From NCBI GenBank assembly GCA_002154655.1, contig NGUZ01000011.1:1-64000 (forward strand): DNA of 64,000 nucleotides, written 5' to 3'. The position numbers and the translations under genes are program-made. Under the pieces are notes generated by a model that ran no database searches, was not told the origin of the DNA, and saw only the letters and a list, made by a program, of their open reading frames with translations. The DNA is from Corynebacterium kefirresidentii (GTDB lineage Bacteria; Actinomycetota; Actinomycetes; Mycobacteriales; Mycobacteriaceae). Of the stretch, positions 46,693-56,420 are shown one piece after another. Every line of letters starts with the position of its first letter. Position 1 is the first letter of the stretch.

Positions 46693-48501
46693 ATGGCAAA
46701 CCTGATTAACCTCGAGCAAGTCAGCAAAACTTATGGATTAAAAACCCTTTTAGACGGGGTGTCCCTAGGTGTGCAAAGCGGCGATCGCATCGGCATCGTC
46801 GGCGTTAATGGCGGTGGCAAAACCACCCTGCTGGAGGTACTTACCGGCATCGAGCCACCCGATGCCGGCCGCGTATCCCATACCTCTGATCTACGCATGG
46901 CCGTGGTCACCCAGCGCTTCGATCTACCCGATGAACTGACCATCGCCCAAGTCATTATCGAGCCCCTCGAACTGGAAACCTATGAGTGGGCATCCAATGC
47001 CAAGGTGCGCGATGTCTTGGGAGGCCTGGGCATTGTGGATTTGGGATTGGATACCCCAGTTGGCTCACTCTCCGGTGGCGAGCGCCGCCGCGTGAACCTA
47101 GCCGCCGCGCTGGTACAGGACTTGGATCTCGTGGTGCTCGATGAGCCCACCAACCACCTTGACGTGGAGGGAGTGCAGTGGCTCGCAGATCACCTCCTCA
47201 AGCGCAACGTGGCCGTAGTCGTGGTCACCCACGATCGCTGGTTCCTCGACACCGTAGCCACGTGGACCTGGGAAGTCCACGATGGCGTGGTTGATACCTA
47301 CGAGGGCGGCTACAACGATTGGACCTTCGCCCGCGCTGAGCGCGCCCGCCAGGCCGATGCCATGGAACAGCGACGCAAGAACCTCGCCCGCAAAGAGCTG
47401 GCATGGTTGCGTCGTGGCGCGCCTGCCCGCACGTCCAAGCCGCGCTACCGGATTGAAGCTGCCGAGGCGCTCATCGCAGACGTGCCGGAGCCGCGCAATA
47501 AGGTCGAGCTCATGGCCTTTTCTAAGCAGCGCCAAGGCCGCGTGGTCATCGAGCTTGAGGATGCCACCGTCAAGGCCCCAGACGGCCGCACCTTGGTCGA
47601 TCACCTCACCTGGCGCCTAGCTCCCGGCGAGCGCATTGGTTTGGTGGGTGTTAATGGCTCCGGCAAGACCACGCTGCTGCGCACCCTGGCCGGCGAATAC
47701 GAGCTGGCGGCCGGCAAGCGCATCGAGGGCCAAACCGTGCGCCTTGGCTGGTTGCGCCAAGAGCTCGATGACTTGGATCCGCAGCGTCGGCTTATCGACG
47801 CCGTCGAGGACGTTGCCACCTATGTCCAGCTCGGCAAGAAGGAACTTTCCGCCTCTCAACTGGCTGAGCGCCTAGGGTTTTCCGCCAAGCGTCAGCGCAC
47901 CCCAGTGGGGGATCTCTCCGGTGGCGAGCGCCGCCGCTTGCAGCTCACCCGCGTACTGATGGCCGAGCCCAACGTGCTGTTGCTCGATGAGCCCACCAAC
48001 GACCTCGACATCGATACCCTGCAGGAACTGGAGTCTCTCCTAGACTCTTGGCCGGGCACGATGGTGGTTATCTCGCACGATCGCTACCTCATTGAGCGCA
48101 TCGCGGATAATACCTACGCGCTCTTTGGCGATGGCAAACTCACTAACCTCCCCGGCGGCATCGATGAGTACCTGCGCAAGCGCGCCGCACTTGAGGCGCA
48201 ACACAACTCCGGCGTGCTCAACTTGGGCGAAAAGAAGCCAGACAGCTCTGCTCCTAAGCCGGAAAAGAAGCTCTCTTCCCAGCAAGAACGTGAAATCACC
48301 AAGAAGATGAACGCGCTGGAGCGCAAGATGCACAAACTCGAAAAGGCGGCCGCACAGATTAATGAGAAGATGGCGACTGCCGCGGAAAAGGTCGACACTC
48401 AAGCCTTGACCGAGCTAGACGGAGAACTAAAGGACAACCGTAGCGCCTACGAGGAACTGGAGATGGAATGGCTAGAGTTGGGGGAGAAGCTCGAAGGGTA
48501 G
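46693..48501 (+). CDS. ABC-F family ATPase (Uup-like)
   Basis: A soluble 602-aa protein with two ATP-binding cassettes and no membrane segment. First cassette: Walker A GVNGGGKTTLL, signature SLSGGERRRV, Walker B LVVLDEPTNHLD. Second: GVNGSGKTTLL, DLSGGERRRL, VLLLDEPTNDLD. The inter-domain linker is followed by a C-terminal coiled-coil rich in Glu/Lys (about residues 530-600), as in Uup/EttA-type proteins that act on ribosomes or DNA. ATG at 46693 is 92 bases from the divergent lipoprotein gene. The next gene overlaps its 3' end. Confidence 0.93.
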   Translation: MANLINLEQVSKTYGLKTLLDGVSLGVQSGDRIGIVGVNGGGKTTLLEVLTGIEPPDAGRVSHTSDLRMAVVTQRFDLPDELTIAQVIIEPLELETYEWASNAKVRDVLGGLGIVDLGLDTPVGSLSGGERRRVNLAAALVQDLDLVVLDEPTNHLDVEGVQWLADHLLKRNVAVVVVTHDRWFLDTVATWTWEVHDGVVDTYEGGYNDWTFARAERARQADAMEQRRKNLARKELAWLRRGAPARTSKPRYRIEAAEALIADVPEPRNKVELMAFSKQRQGRVVIELEDATVKAPDGRTLVDHLTWRLAPGERIGLVGVNGSGKTTLLRTLAGEYELAAGKRIEGQTVRLGWLRQELDDLDPQRRLIDAVEDVATYVQLGKKELSASQLAERLGFSAKRQRTPVGDLSGGERRRLQLTRVLMAEPNVLLLDEPTNDLDIDTLQELESLLDSWPGTMVVISHDRYLIERIADNTYALFGDGKLTNLPGGIDEYLRKRAALEAQHNSGVLNLGEKKPDSSAPKPEKKLSSQQEREITKKMNALERKMHKLEKAAAQINEKMATAAEKVDTQALTELDGELKDNRSAYEELEMEWLELGEKLEG

Positions 48502-50201
48502 AAGCCCGCATCGCCGATATCGTTGGTCACCTTGACCTGTGGGGCATTATCGGCGCTGCGGCGCTTTTTACCCTAGGCCTTACCCCATCCCTCCTGCCGC
48601 GTGACTGGCTCTACCAAGGGCTGGTCTCCGGCATTGCCGCAGGACTTGGTTATACGCTGGGTATTGCCCTCAAACACGTGTGGTACCGCCTCGTAGTGCG
48701 TTATGCGGCACCACGGTATTCCTGGCTGGATGCCACCACCTGGCCGCCCCGGCGCTACCGCCTTGCTTCTCGCATCGCCACCGGAGTTTTTGTGCTGTGG
48801 ATGGTGGGCTTTGCGGTCTTCGCCGTGCGCTGGCAGCGTCAACTTGCAGATGCCCTAGCCGCCCCAGCGCCGAGCATTGCCAGCTATCTTCTTGTGGTTC
48901 CGCTCGCTCTTGCAGTATTCACTGCTTTCCTTTTCATTCTGCGCGTGCTGCGCTTTTGCGTGCGTTGGCTCTCCAGCCACTTTCCCCACCGCTTCCGCGC
49001 CGCCTATCGCGTCGTGGGCGCGGTGCTCATCGTAGCCCTCGTGGGCACCTACACCGTGGAAAACCTCATCCCCGGCGCCATCGTTGGCGTGGGCGAGAGG
49101 ATCTTTACCGCTCAAAACGCCGACCCCGATCCCGCCATGAAGCGGCCCATGTCCGCAGAGCGCAGTGGTTCCCCGCAGTCCCGTGTGGACTGGAACGGCG
49201 TGGGCCTGCAGGGCTCGCGTTTCCTTTCTTCCGGTGCGCACCGCGCAGACTTGGAGAAGGTAAGCGGAAAGCCTGCCAAAGAACCCATCCGTGCTTATGC
49301 CGGATTGGGCAATCGTGACTCGAATGAGGAGCGAGCGCAGCTGCTTATCGACGAACTCGAGCGCACCCACGCCCAAGACCGCAAAGCCCTGCTTCTCATT
49401 ATGACCACCGGTACGGGCTGGGTGTCTTCTTATTCTGCTCAAGCCTTCGAACTACTCTACGGTGGCGATACCGCCATTGCGGCTGCCCAATACTCCGCTA
49501 TGCCTTCCGCCCTGCACTTCCTATCGGGCGGCGGCCAGGTAGAGCGCGCCGGGGAAGAGTTCATCAACCCCATCGTGGACTGGTGGAACGGGCTGCCAGA
49601 ACGCAAGCGCCCGAAGCTCTACTTATACGGCGAATCCTTGGGTACTACGGGCATCGAAGCAGCGTTTTCTGGGGTGCGTGATATTGCCAATTCTGTGGAC
49701 GGAATCCTCCTTACCGGCCCGCCGCATTTTAATCGCCTGCGCACGCAATTTGTGGAAAGGCGTGATCCCGGATCCTCCGAAATTTCCCCCGAATACGCCG
49801 GGGGCCTCGTGGTGCGTTTTGCTAACGATGACGCGCAGGTACGCCAGTGGGGACCGGTGCCGGAAGAAGAGTGGGGACGCACCCGCATGCTCTATATCCA
49901 ACACCCCTCGGACCCAGTGGCCTGGTGGTCTCCACAGATGGCTTTCACAGAGCCGGATTGGATGCGTGAGCGGACGCCGTATTCTGCCGAGCGCGTGATG
50001 CGATGGATGCCCATCATCTCCTCTCTCCAAGTGGCGGCCGATTTGCCCGGTGCAAAAGATGTTTCCGATGGGCACGGTCACAACTATGGAGCATCGGTGC
50101 TTGATGGCTTTGCCGCCATCGCTGGTCCAGACGTGGCAGGAGCCATCGACCCCGATGAGTTACAGCGCGAATTCGCCGCGCTCGACGTCGGCGTTTACTA
50201 G
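48468..50201 (+). CDS. Membrane-anchored alpha/beta hydrolase (DUF2319-like)
   Basis: A 577-aa protein with an N-terminal membrane domain of about five hydrophobic helices (ALFTLGLTPSLLPRDW, ATGVFVLWMVGFAVFAV, YLLVVPLALAVFTAFLFI, VVGAVLIVALVGTY) and a C-terminal alpha/beta hydrolase domain. The nucleophile elbow is YGESLGT; a candidate catalytic His is in DGHGHNYGASVLDGF. This is typical of an actinobacterial family of unknown substrate, possibly acting on cell-envelope lipids. The start overlaps the ABC-F gene by 34 bases, so translation may be coupled. Convergent with the AEC gene, four bases apart. Confidence 0.8.
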   Translation: MARVGGEARRVEARIADIVGHLDLWGIIGAAALFTLGLTPSLLPRDWLYQGLVSGIAAGLGYTLGIALKHVWYRLVVRYAAPRYSWLDATTWPPRRYRLASRIATGVFVLWMVGFAVFAVRWQRQLADALAAPAPSIASYLLVVPLALAVFTAFLFILRVLRFCVRWLSSHFPHRFRAAYRVVGAVLIVALVGTYTVENLIPGAIVGVGERIFTAQNADPDPAMKRPMSAERSGSPQSRVDWNGVGLQGSRFLSSGAHRADLEKVSGKPAKEPIRAYAGLGNRDSNEERAQLLIDELERTHAQDRKALLLIMTTGTGWVSSYSAQAFELLYGGDTAIAAAQYSAMPSALHFLSGGGQVERAGEEFINPIVDWWNGLPERKRPKLYLYGESLGTTGIEAAFSGVRDIANSVDGILLTGPPHFNRLRTQFVERRDPGSSEISPEYAGGLVVRFANDDAQVRQWGPVPEEEWGRTRMLYIQHPSDPVAWWSPQMAFTEPDWMRERTPYSAERVMRWMPIISSLQVAADLPGAKDVSDGHGHNYGASVLDGFAAIAGPDVAGAIDPDELQREFAALDVGVY

Positions 50202-50205
50202 GTGT

Positions 50206-51120
50206 TTAGCCAAACAGGGCCGCGATGGCCAACATCGCCGGCAGCGAGAGGAAGGTAGTGAGAAAAACCGTATCCCGGGCTACGGTTTCTCCTACCTCAT
50301 AGGTGGCGGCATAGTTATAAACGTTCTGCGCCGTGGGCAAGGCAGCCAGAATTAACGCTGCATACAACTCCGCGCCGTCAAGACCTAGTGCTGCACCAAC
50401 GGCCAGCGCGATAGCGGGCATTCCCACCAACTTCAATACCGTCGCGGTAATGGTGGGCAGGCGGTCTTCTTCCAGCAGCGCGTCGCCCTTTAAAGAGGCG
50501 CCAAAGCTCATGAGAATCATGGGGATAGAGGCGCCGCCCAGAATCTCCAGTGGCTTCATTACTACTTCCGGTACCTGCCATTTTGCCGCGGAGACGATGA
50601 ATCCCGCCACCGCTGCCAACACTACGGGCGCGGTAACTCCTGAGACTACGGAGCGCCATATAGATCGCAGGCTTGTACCCTGCACATTGAGCCCCGCGAT
50701 GATAAACGGAGAAAGCACCGCCATTTGCAGAACTAAGGCCGGGATAGCGTACGTGGCATCACCAATGACATAGGTAGCGATGGGCAGACCGATATTGACT
50801 GAGTTGTAATAGCTTGCCGCTGCGGCACCGGCCATGGTTTCAGCACCGCTGCGGGAAAAGAATAGCTGGCTACACAGCCAATACAACGCCATGGTGGCGA
50901 TGGATGCAGCAGCTATAACAGCCACCACTGGGGACACGAAGGCAGAGGTATCGGATTTAGCCACGCTGGAGAAAATGAGTGCCGGCGTGGCCGCCCAAAA
51001 GGCCGTTCGATTGAATTGCAATCGTGCCTCGCCTTTGCCAATAACGCCCCTGTGCGCCAGCACAAATCCCACACCGATGACTACGAAAATGATTGCAAAA
51101 CCGGTCAATACGTCCAGCAA
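50206..51120 (-). CDS. AEC-family transporter (auxin efflux carrier-like permease)
   Basis: A 304-aa membrane protein with about ten hydrophobic helices and the AEC pattern: NSVNIGLPIATYVIGD in the first half and PLEILGGASIPMILMSFGASL in the middle. AEC members export small organic acids or auxin-like compounds; substrate is unknown. The most plausible start is TTG at 51120 (MLDVLTGFAII). It is divergent from the secreted protein gene at 51288 with 167 bases between. Confidence 0.85.
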   Translation of the reverse strand: MLDVLTGFAIIFVVIGVGFVLAHRGVIGKGEARLQFNRTAFWAATPALIFSSVAKSDTSAFVSPVVAVIAAASIATMALYWLCSQLFFSRSGAETMAGAAAASYYNSVNIGLPIATYVIGDATYAIPALVLQMAVLSPFIIAGLNVQGTSLRSIWRSVVSGVTAPVVLAAVAGFIVSAAKWQVPEVVMKPLEILGGASIPMILMSFGASLKGDALLEEDRLPTITATVLKLVGMPAIALAVGAALGLDGAELYAALILAALPTAQNVYNYAATYEVGETVARDTVFLTTFLSLPAMLAIAALFG

Positions 51121-51287
51121 CAGTCAACAACCTTTCGCAGTACTAAAGAAAAATTCGCTGTGGGCAATTGTCCCATTATCTCTGTCGGCCATAAGACACG
51201 GGGGACCATAACAAAGTTGTATCGAAATGCCTGAGCACCACGGAAACGCCTTCCACACTGCTTGTGCTTTATGGCACGGTGGAGGGC

Positions 51288-51878
51288 ATGAAGCTTTCTC
51301 ACCGCGCAATCGTAGCCACCGTATCCACCGCTCTTGTCGTCACCGGTACTTCCACCGTGGCCTCTGCTCAGCCGGCCTTGCCGCCACAGATCCAGCAGGC
51401 TTCTTCGCAGGCTCAGCAGCTTTCTTCTGATCCTTTCGCCGCTTTAGAAGATTTCCGCCTCACCCTGCCGCCGCAGGCCTATGAGCTGGCTGAGAAGTAC
51501 AATATCCCGCTGCCAGAATTCCTCGCCAAGCCGGTGGGCCAGGCGCCCAAGGTTGCCGGCCAGCTAGGCGCCGCCACTACCGCCCACCTTGAAAAGGCCG
51601 GGCACCATAAAGATGCGCGTGCAGCGGCTATCGCCCAGGAATGGGCCAATCAAGGTGCTGCCGGCAAGCTTGAGTACAAGGGCGGCATTGCTCACGGTTT
51701 GAATCACAAGGACGAGGGCCAGGGCACAGTTCGTCGCCTTAGCGAACAGCAGACGCAAGATCGCCTGAACTGGTTCAACCGTGACGTCCCAGTCAATGCT
51801 GGTCCCCAGCACGGCTTTGGCGTAGCAACTGCTTATGACGGTACCTATATCTATGTTGCGGAGTTCTTCCTCAACTAA
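51288..51878 (+). CDS. Secreted protein, possibly CAP/SCP-like
   Basis: A 196-aa protein with a clean signal peptide: MKLSHRAIVATVSTALVV, then cleavage near TVASA-QPA. A helical region rich in Gln/Ser/Pro follows. The C-terminal half (AIAQEWANQGAAGKL, HGLNHKDEGQGTV, HGFGVATAYDGTYIYVAEFF) is reminiscent of CAP/SCP secreted domains in the spacing of the aromatic/Val strand, but I cannot confirm it. The Cys content is zero. ATG at 51288 follows GGAGGG. Function unknown. Confidence 0.7.
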   Translation: MKLSHRAIVATVSTALVVTGTSTVASAQPALPPQIQQASSQAQQLSSDPFAALEDFRLTLPPQAYELAEKYNIPLPEFLAKPVGQAPKVAGQLGAATTAHLEKAGHHKDARAAAIAQEWANQGAAGKLEYKGGIAHGLNHKDEGQGTVRRLSEQQTQDRLNWFNRDVPVNAGPQHGFGVATAYDGTYIYVAEFFLN

Positions 51879-51966
51879 GTCTGCCTTTCCCAACCCCGAT
51901 TTCACCGTACCCATGGGGTTTATCTGCAACGATGACGAAGCCGCACGGCGCCGGTAGAATCGGGGC

Positions 51967-52290
51967 ATGATTTTGATCAACGTACAGTTCCACGTCAAGC
52001 CCGAATACGCAGAGACTTTCCTCGATGAAATCAACTGGTACACCGAGGCCTGCAATGCAGAGCCGGGCTGCATCGACTTCAAGTGGTTCCGCGATCCAGA
52101 AGATCGTCAGCGTTTCTTGCTTCTGGAGTCCTACGCCGACGGCAAGGATGTCGAGCACGTCCAGAGCGAGCATTTCCAGCGCTCGACCGAGGAGTTCCCG
52201 AAGTACCTCGTGGAAACCCCAGACATCATTAACGTCCATATTGACGGCCGCACCGGTTGGGACAAGATGGGAGAGTTCTCCGTCGACTAA
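51967..52290 (+). CDS. Antibiotic biosynthesis monooxygenase-domain protein
   Basis: A 107-aa single ABM (ferredoxin-like dimeric alpha/beta barrel) domain: VQFHVKPEYAETFLDEI, EPGCIDFKWFRDPED, FLLLESYADGKDVEHVQSEHFQ. Such small proteins are often quinol monooxygenases or detoxification enzymes, and the actual activity is unknown. ATG at 51967. A strong terminator follows directly. Confidence 0.88.
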   Translation: MILINVQFHVKPEYAETFLDEINWYTEACNAEPGCIDFKWFRDPEDRQRFLLLESYADGKDVEHVQSEHFQRSTEEFPKYLVETPDIINVHIDGRTGWDKMGEFSVD

Positions 52291-52301
52291 TCCCATAGAC
52301 A

Positions 52302-52341
52302 AAAGGCTCGTCCTCTACCACGCGGTAGAGGACGAGCCTTT
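52302..52341 (+). terminator. Terminator of the ABM gene
   Basis: A perfect 18-bp stem (52302-52319 with 52324-52341) closes a four-base loop ACGC. The arms begin AAAGGCTCG and end CGAGCCTTT followed by more T. Confidence 0.93.
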
Positions 52342-52370
52342 TTCATGCCTTAGTTGCCATTAACGCACCA

Positions 52371-52433
52371 CCCTTCGCGCTCACGGTGGTCGTTGTTATC
52401 AGTGGCGCACGAGCCCTCCGTGAGCGCGAAGGG
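52371..52433. repeat. Long inverted repeat between ABM and acyltransferase genes
   Basis: CCCTTCGCGCTCACGG (52371-52386) and its perfect complement (52418-52433) are separated by 31 bases. No T-run follows on either strand. The 31-base loop contains short dyads. It lies 55 bases after the acyltransferase stop on its strand. It could be a terminator-like stabilising structure or a site for a small element; I cannot decide. Confidence 0.6.
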
Positions 52434-52487
52434 CGGGGGAGGGGCTAGGCGCTTGCCGACGCCGTTATCTCCCCATATTGCCTTGCC

Positions 52488-55400
52488 TTACTGCGGCACG
52501 CACTGCGAGGACACGGTCTTGTCGTAGTTTGAATACCGCTCTAGAGCTTCGTAGAAAGCATCCGAGTACTCGCCGGTGCGTTCCGGCATTGGGTGAACAC
52601 CATCGGAATAGAGGATTCCGGGGTCGCTCTGTGCGTGTCCGCACCAGTCAGCGACGTATACGTTGTCGTATTCCCTGGCTGCGTCGAGGACATCCTGCTG
52701 GGACTGGGACATCCATTCACGGTCACCATAGGGTACAGCCATGACAACGGTGCGGTCTTTGCCGATGATATCGAGAGCTTCCTTGATCTGATCCGGGAAA
52801 GCAGGGCCATTGGTACCGAACCCGAGGAAGACGGTATCGCGCAGCTTTCCGGAATCCTTGAGTTGCTGCAGAATCTGAATGCCTGCAGTGTAGTGGCGGG
52901 ATACGTCTGCGTCGACGTAAATCTGCGGGAAGCGTTGTTTGAGGGCGCCGCTAGAAGCCAGCATCACTGAGTCACCGATGGCGGTAATGTCCTTGCCCTG
53001 CGGCATGGGGCGGGTCTTCGTATTCTTTGAGTTATCCTTGTCGGTGTCGCCCGCGACAGGCGGCTGCGGGGCAGCATCATTAGGTTGAGCCGGAGCATTG
53101 TTGCTGCTCTGGTTCTGCTGCTGGAGCTGTTCCAATTGCTGTTCCAACTCAGTCTTATCGCTGGAGTTAATAACGCCGTAGACTACGCCTGCTACAGAGG
53201 CAATGACGAGGAATGGGACTACCGGCCACATGGTCTTGCCAAAGCCATCGCGCAATTCGCTAAATCCTGGGCGGGATGACCAGTAGGTCTTCCACGTCTT
53301 CTTATATCCGCCGCGGCGGAAAGGATTCTCGATGAACTGATAGGAAATCTCGGATAGAAGCAGCGAAATTGGTACGGCTACAAGACCCAGGATCCAGGAT
53401 TTATCGGAATTCTGGTTGCCCTCGAAAAGCGCCTTGAGCATCATGATGACCGGCCAGTGCCAGAGATACAGCGAAAAGGAACGCTGGCCAAACCAGCGCA
53501 TGACCTTGGTCCTAAATAGGGGGGTCATAGGACCGTATTCGCGGACCACGCCCCACACCATAAGGACACCGAGCACGCTGGTGAGGAAGAGCCCACCGCG
53601 GTAGGTGAACTCCGCGTCATCCGGCATGAGGAATAGCTGCGCACCGTAGCCGATGAGAGCCAAAGTGCCGATGACCCCAGCGATGCGGGACTCAGCCTTA
53701 CCCGCCGCGGCCCAAGAATCGGCCTGTGGATTCGATTGGGTAGAAGTCATCAGGAGAGACGCCACGGCGCCAGTGAGCAGGCCAAAAGCGTGGGTGTCTG
53801 TGCCGTAATAGACACGCGTCGGGTCCTCACCGGGCACGAAGATTAGCGCCATGGCCACGGCGGATCCGAGGGCTAAAAGCGTGGACACGAGGATAGGAAG
53901 TCGGCGCGGCTTATGGCGAGAAATGAGGAAAATACCCGTGATAAGGAGCGGCCAAATTACATAGAACTGCTCTTCCACGGCCAGCGACCAATAGTGGGCA
54001 AAGACCTGAATCTCATTGTCCGCGAAGTAGGACTGGGAGGTCGCAATCTGTGTCCAGTTATTGACAAAGAACAAAGTGCCCAAGAACTGTTGGCGCAAGC
54101 CCACCGCTAAGTCCCCGCCGATCCATGCCACCAGTGCGGTGCACATGACGAGAACTGATACTGCGGCTGGGAGGATACGCCGGAATCGTCGCACCCAGAA
54201 GTCCTTCAAGCTAATCCTGCCGGAGGTACGGAATTCACGCACCAGCAACGAGGTGATGAGGAATCCGGAAAGGACGAAAAAGAGGTCAACGCCCAAGTAA
54301 CCTCCGGGAAGGAGGGCAGGGAAGAAGTGATACAGCACCACGGCAATGACCGCGAGGCCGCGCAGTCCGTCAAGCCCCTTGACCTGGCGGAGGCGGGCAT
54401 GGCGCTTTTTCTTGACTACCTTGCTTTCAGGCGGTGTGGCCAGCGCCTCAGGGTCATTGGTCTGCTTTTGCAGCGGATACTTGGATTTAGTTTCCTCCTG
54501 CGGAGCTGAAAGTTTCTGTGTTGCTGGTTTCTGGGCAGCTGGCTGCGATTGGGCTGTTGCCACTGGTGCCTTTGGCTTATTCGGAGCTGGCTGTGGTGCC
54601 TTGGCCAGCTGTGCCTTGTCTCGCTGCCTCTCTTTTGCCGCGGCGGCAGCGGCGGCGGTGGCCGCTCCTGCTCCAGCTAGACCACCCGTCGCTGCGGACG
54701 TGCCAGTCTTTCCCGAAGCCGCCTTTGGGGCTGCTTGGGGCTCTGCCTTCTTCGGCTGGGGCTGTCCAGACTGCTGCTTCGCTTTAGGCTTTGGGACAGC
54801 GCGCGGTGGCTTTTGCTGAGCCGAGGTAGGGATGCCTACCTGCTGAGATTTACGGGCCAGCCCGCGGCTGATATCAGATGGTTTTACCTCTGGGCGGCGC
54901 TTTGTCGTCTTCCTAGCCTTGTCCTGAGGCGCCTTGTCCTGAGGCGTCGACGCCTTCGACTGTGGCTGTGGCCGTTGCTCCTGCTGCTTATCAAGACTGC
55001 TCTGTGAGGATCCGCTTTGGTCCTTCTTCGGCTGGGCTACCTTATCCCTATTGTGGGCAGCCATATTCTGAGTCGACCTAGTGGGCTGCAGGGAAGGGGC
55101 AGTCCCAGTCTTTGGTGCGGTTGCCTTCGGCGTGGGGGCAGTAGTGCTCTTCTTTTGTGTAGCAGTCTTCGGTGCTGATGCCTGCGGGGCAGCCTTTTGG
55201 TTTGCGGTACTAGGCGTGCGTGTTTCGCCCTTGCTCTTAGAAGCCTGTGAACCCTTAGAGGGCTGTGCTTTCTTTTTCGATGCTGGGCGTGGCTGAGTCG
55301 TCTTCTTTGCCGTGTCTTCCTGCCTGCGCTCTTGGGGGCGCGGATTCTGCGTTTTCTGTTGCTGACCTGCGGCTGGCTTGGCTGTGGTCGGCTTGGCTGC

Positions 55401-56312
55401 GGCAGGTTTAGCGGTGGCAGGCTTGGCCTGTTGCGGCTTAGCCTTCTGTTGTTTAGCTGGCTTAGAAGGCGCCTGTGCTTGTGCAGCAGACGGGCGCGGC
55501 GACGCCGGCTTCGGGGAAGGCTTTTTCGGGTTGGGAGAGGTGGACGGCTTGGGTGTCTTCTCCGGTTGTTGGGCTGCGGGTCGAGCCTGCTGCAATGGCT
55601 TCGCAGCGCCTTGTTGAGACGGCTTTTTGCCAGGCTTGCTCTCTGTCTTCGGAGGGGTATCGCGGGCAGAATCGGCCTTCGGGGAGCTCGGCGAGGTCGT
55701 GGAGCTAAAGCTGGCACCGCGGCGCGGTCGCTGAACCGGTTCGTGCGCCTTGCGTCGTGGCTTCTTCTCCTGCGCGTTCGATTGCTGCTGTTTCTCTACA
55801 GCTGCGGACTTAGGAGAAGCTTCAGGCTTGCTTTGCTTAGCGACGGCAGGTTTAGATGCGGAATTTTGGGAGGCTGGTTTGTCCTTCGCGGCTTTGTCTG
55901 CGGGCGACTGCGAGCCTGCCTTTGTCCGCTGCGACTTTGCGGATTGGGTCGTGCCGGAGTGCGGCTTCGCAGCCTCGGGGCGAGCGGTGTCTTTAGCGGC
56001 AGTAGGTTTGGACTCGGTAGCCTTCGCGGGCTTTCCTGTAGGTGTCTTTTTAGCTTGGTCCTTAGACTGGACCTCTTGCGCAGAGTGGTCCTTGGACTTG
56101 CCTTGCGGCGTCGTGGACTTTGCACCGGTGGTGGAGTCGGTGTTGTCTGATTTTTGGGGCGCGGAGGCCTTGTTCTCAGAAGGGCGAGATGTACTGGTGG
56201 AGCCAGCTTTGGGCTTTACTGCCTGATAGACCGATGGGCGTGGTTCATCTGAACGCCCAGGTTTCTTCTTACCCAGCAGTGAGCGCAAAATCTGCTTCAC
56301 AAAAACTCCCAA
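52488..56312 (-). CDS. Giant acyltransferase-3/SGNH protein with a 640-residue disordered N-terminus
   Basis: 1274 aa. Residues 1-640 are low complexity, dominated by Lys, Pro, Ala, Gln, Ser and Thr, with KPA/AKPA-type runs near 295-320 and an Ala-rich block near 548-559. From about 646 there is a multi-helix acyltransferase-3 domain (GLDGLRGLAVIAVVLYHFF with the active-site His) with about ten membrane helices to about 1010. After a charged linker comes an extracytoplasmic SGNH hydrolase domain: AIGDSVML with the catalytic Ser and YSDGVHP with Asp/His. This OafA-like layout O-acylates surface glycans or mycolate glycolipids. The start is ATG at 56312. Confidence 0.85.
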   Translation of the reverse strand: MGVFVKQILRSLLGKKKPGRSDEPRPSVYQAVKPKAGSTSTSRPSENKASAPQKSDNTDSTTGAKSTTPQGKSKDHSAQEVQSKDQAKKTPTGKPAKATESKPTAAKDTARPEAAKPHSGTTQSAKSQRTKAGSQSPADKAAKDKPASQNSASKPAVAKQSKPEASPKSAAVEKQQQSNAQEKKPRRKAHEPVQRPRRGASFSSTTSPSSPKADSARDTPPKTESKPGKKPSQQGAAKPLQQARPAAQQPEKTPKPSTSPNPKKPSPKPASPRPSAAQAQAPSKPAKQQKAKPQQAKPATAKPAAAKPTTAKPAAGQQQKTQNPRPQERRQEDTAKKTTQPRPASKKKAQPSKGSQASKSKGETRTPSTANQKAAPQASAPKTATQKKSTTAPTPKATAPKTGTAPSLQPTRSTQNMAAHNRDKVAQPKKDQSGSSQSSLDKQQEQRPQPQSKASTPQDKAPQDKARKTTKRRPEVKPSDISRGLARKSQQVGIPTSAQQKPPRAVPKPKAKQQSGQPQPKKAEPQAAPKAASGKTGTSAATGGLAGAGAATAAAAAAAKERQRDKAQLAKAPQPAPNKPKAPVATAQSQPAAQKPATQKLSAPQEETKSKYPLQKQTNDPEALATPPESKVVKKKRHARLRQVKGLDGLRGLAVIAVVLYHFFPALLPGGYLGVDLFFVLSGFLITSLLVREFRTSGRISLKDFWVRRFRRILPAAVSVLVMCTALVAWIGGDLAVGLRQQFLGTLFFVNNWTQIATSQSYFADNEIQVFAHYWSLAVEEQFYVIWPLLITGIFLISRHKPRRLPILVSTLLALGSAVAMALIFVPGEDPTRVYYGTDTHAFGLLTGAVASLLMTSTQSNPQADSWAAAGKAESRIAGVIGTLALIGYGAQLFLMPDDAEFTYRGGLFLTSVLGVLMVWGVVREYGPMTPLFRTKVMRWFGQRSFSLYLWHWPVIMMLKALFEGNQNSDKSWILGLVAVPISLLLSEISYQFIENPFRRGGYKKTWKTYWSSRPGFSELRDGFGKTMWPVVPFLVIASVAGVVYGVINSSDKTELEQQLEQLQQQNQSSNNAPAQPNDAAPQPPVAGDTDKDNSKNTKTRPMPQGKDITAIGDSVMLASSGALKQRFPQIYVDADVSRHYTAGIQILQQLKDSGKLRDTVFLGFGTNGPAFPDQIKEALDIIGKDRTVVMAVPYGDREWMSQSQQDVLDAAREYDNVYVADWCGHAQSDPGILYSDGVHPMPERTGEYSDAFYEALERYSNYDKTVSSQCVPQ

Positions 56313-56420
56313 AGCACTACGTATATTTTCTAAACGGACTATTTTAGCCTGCGTACGAGGTTTTCTCCCATGAGGGTGAAGTAAAGAAGCGGCACGCGGG
56401 CCGGAGGCGAAAATTCGATT

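Noticed and set aside
52371..52433. Integron attC-like site
   Set aside because: The arms are perfect complements and the GTTRRRY/RYYYAAC core boxes are not present.
55332..56150. Leu/Arg/Cys-rich plus-strand open frame opposite the acyltransferase N-terminus
   Set aside because: Its odd composition is the complement of the Lys/Pro/Ala/Gln codons; no start signal.
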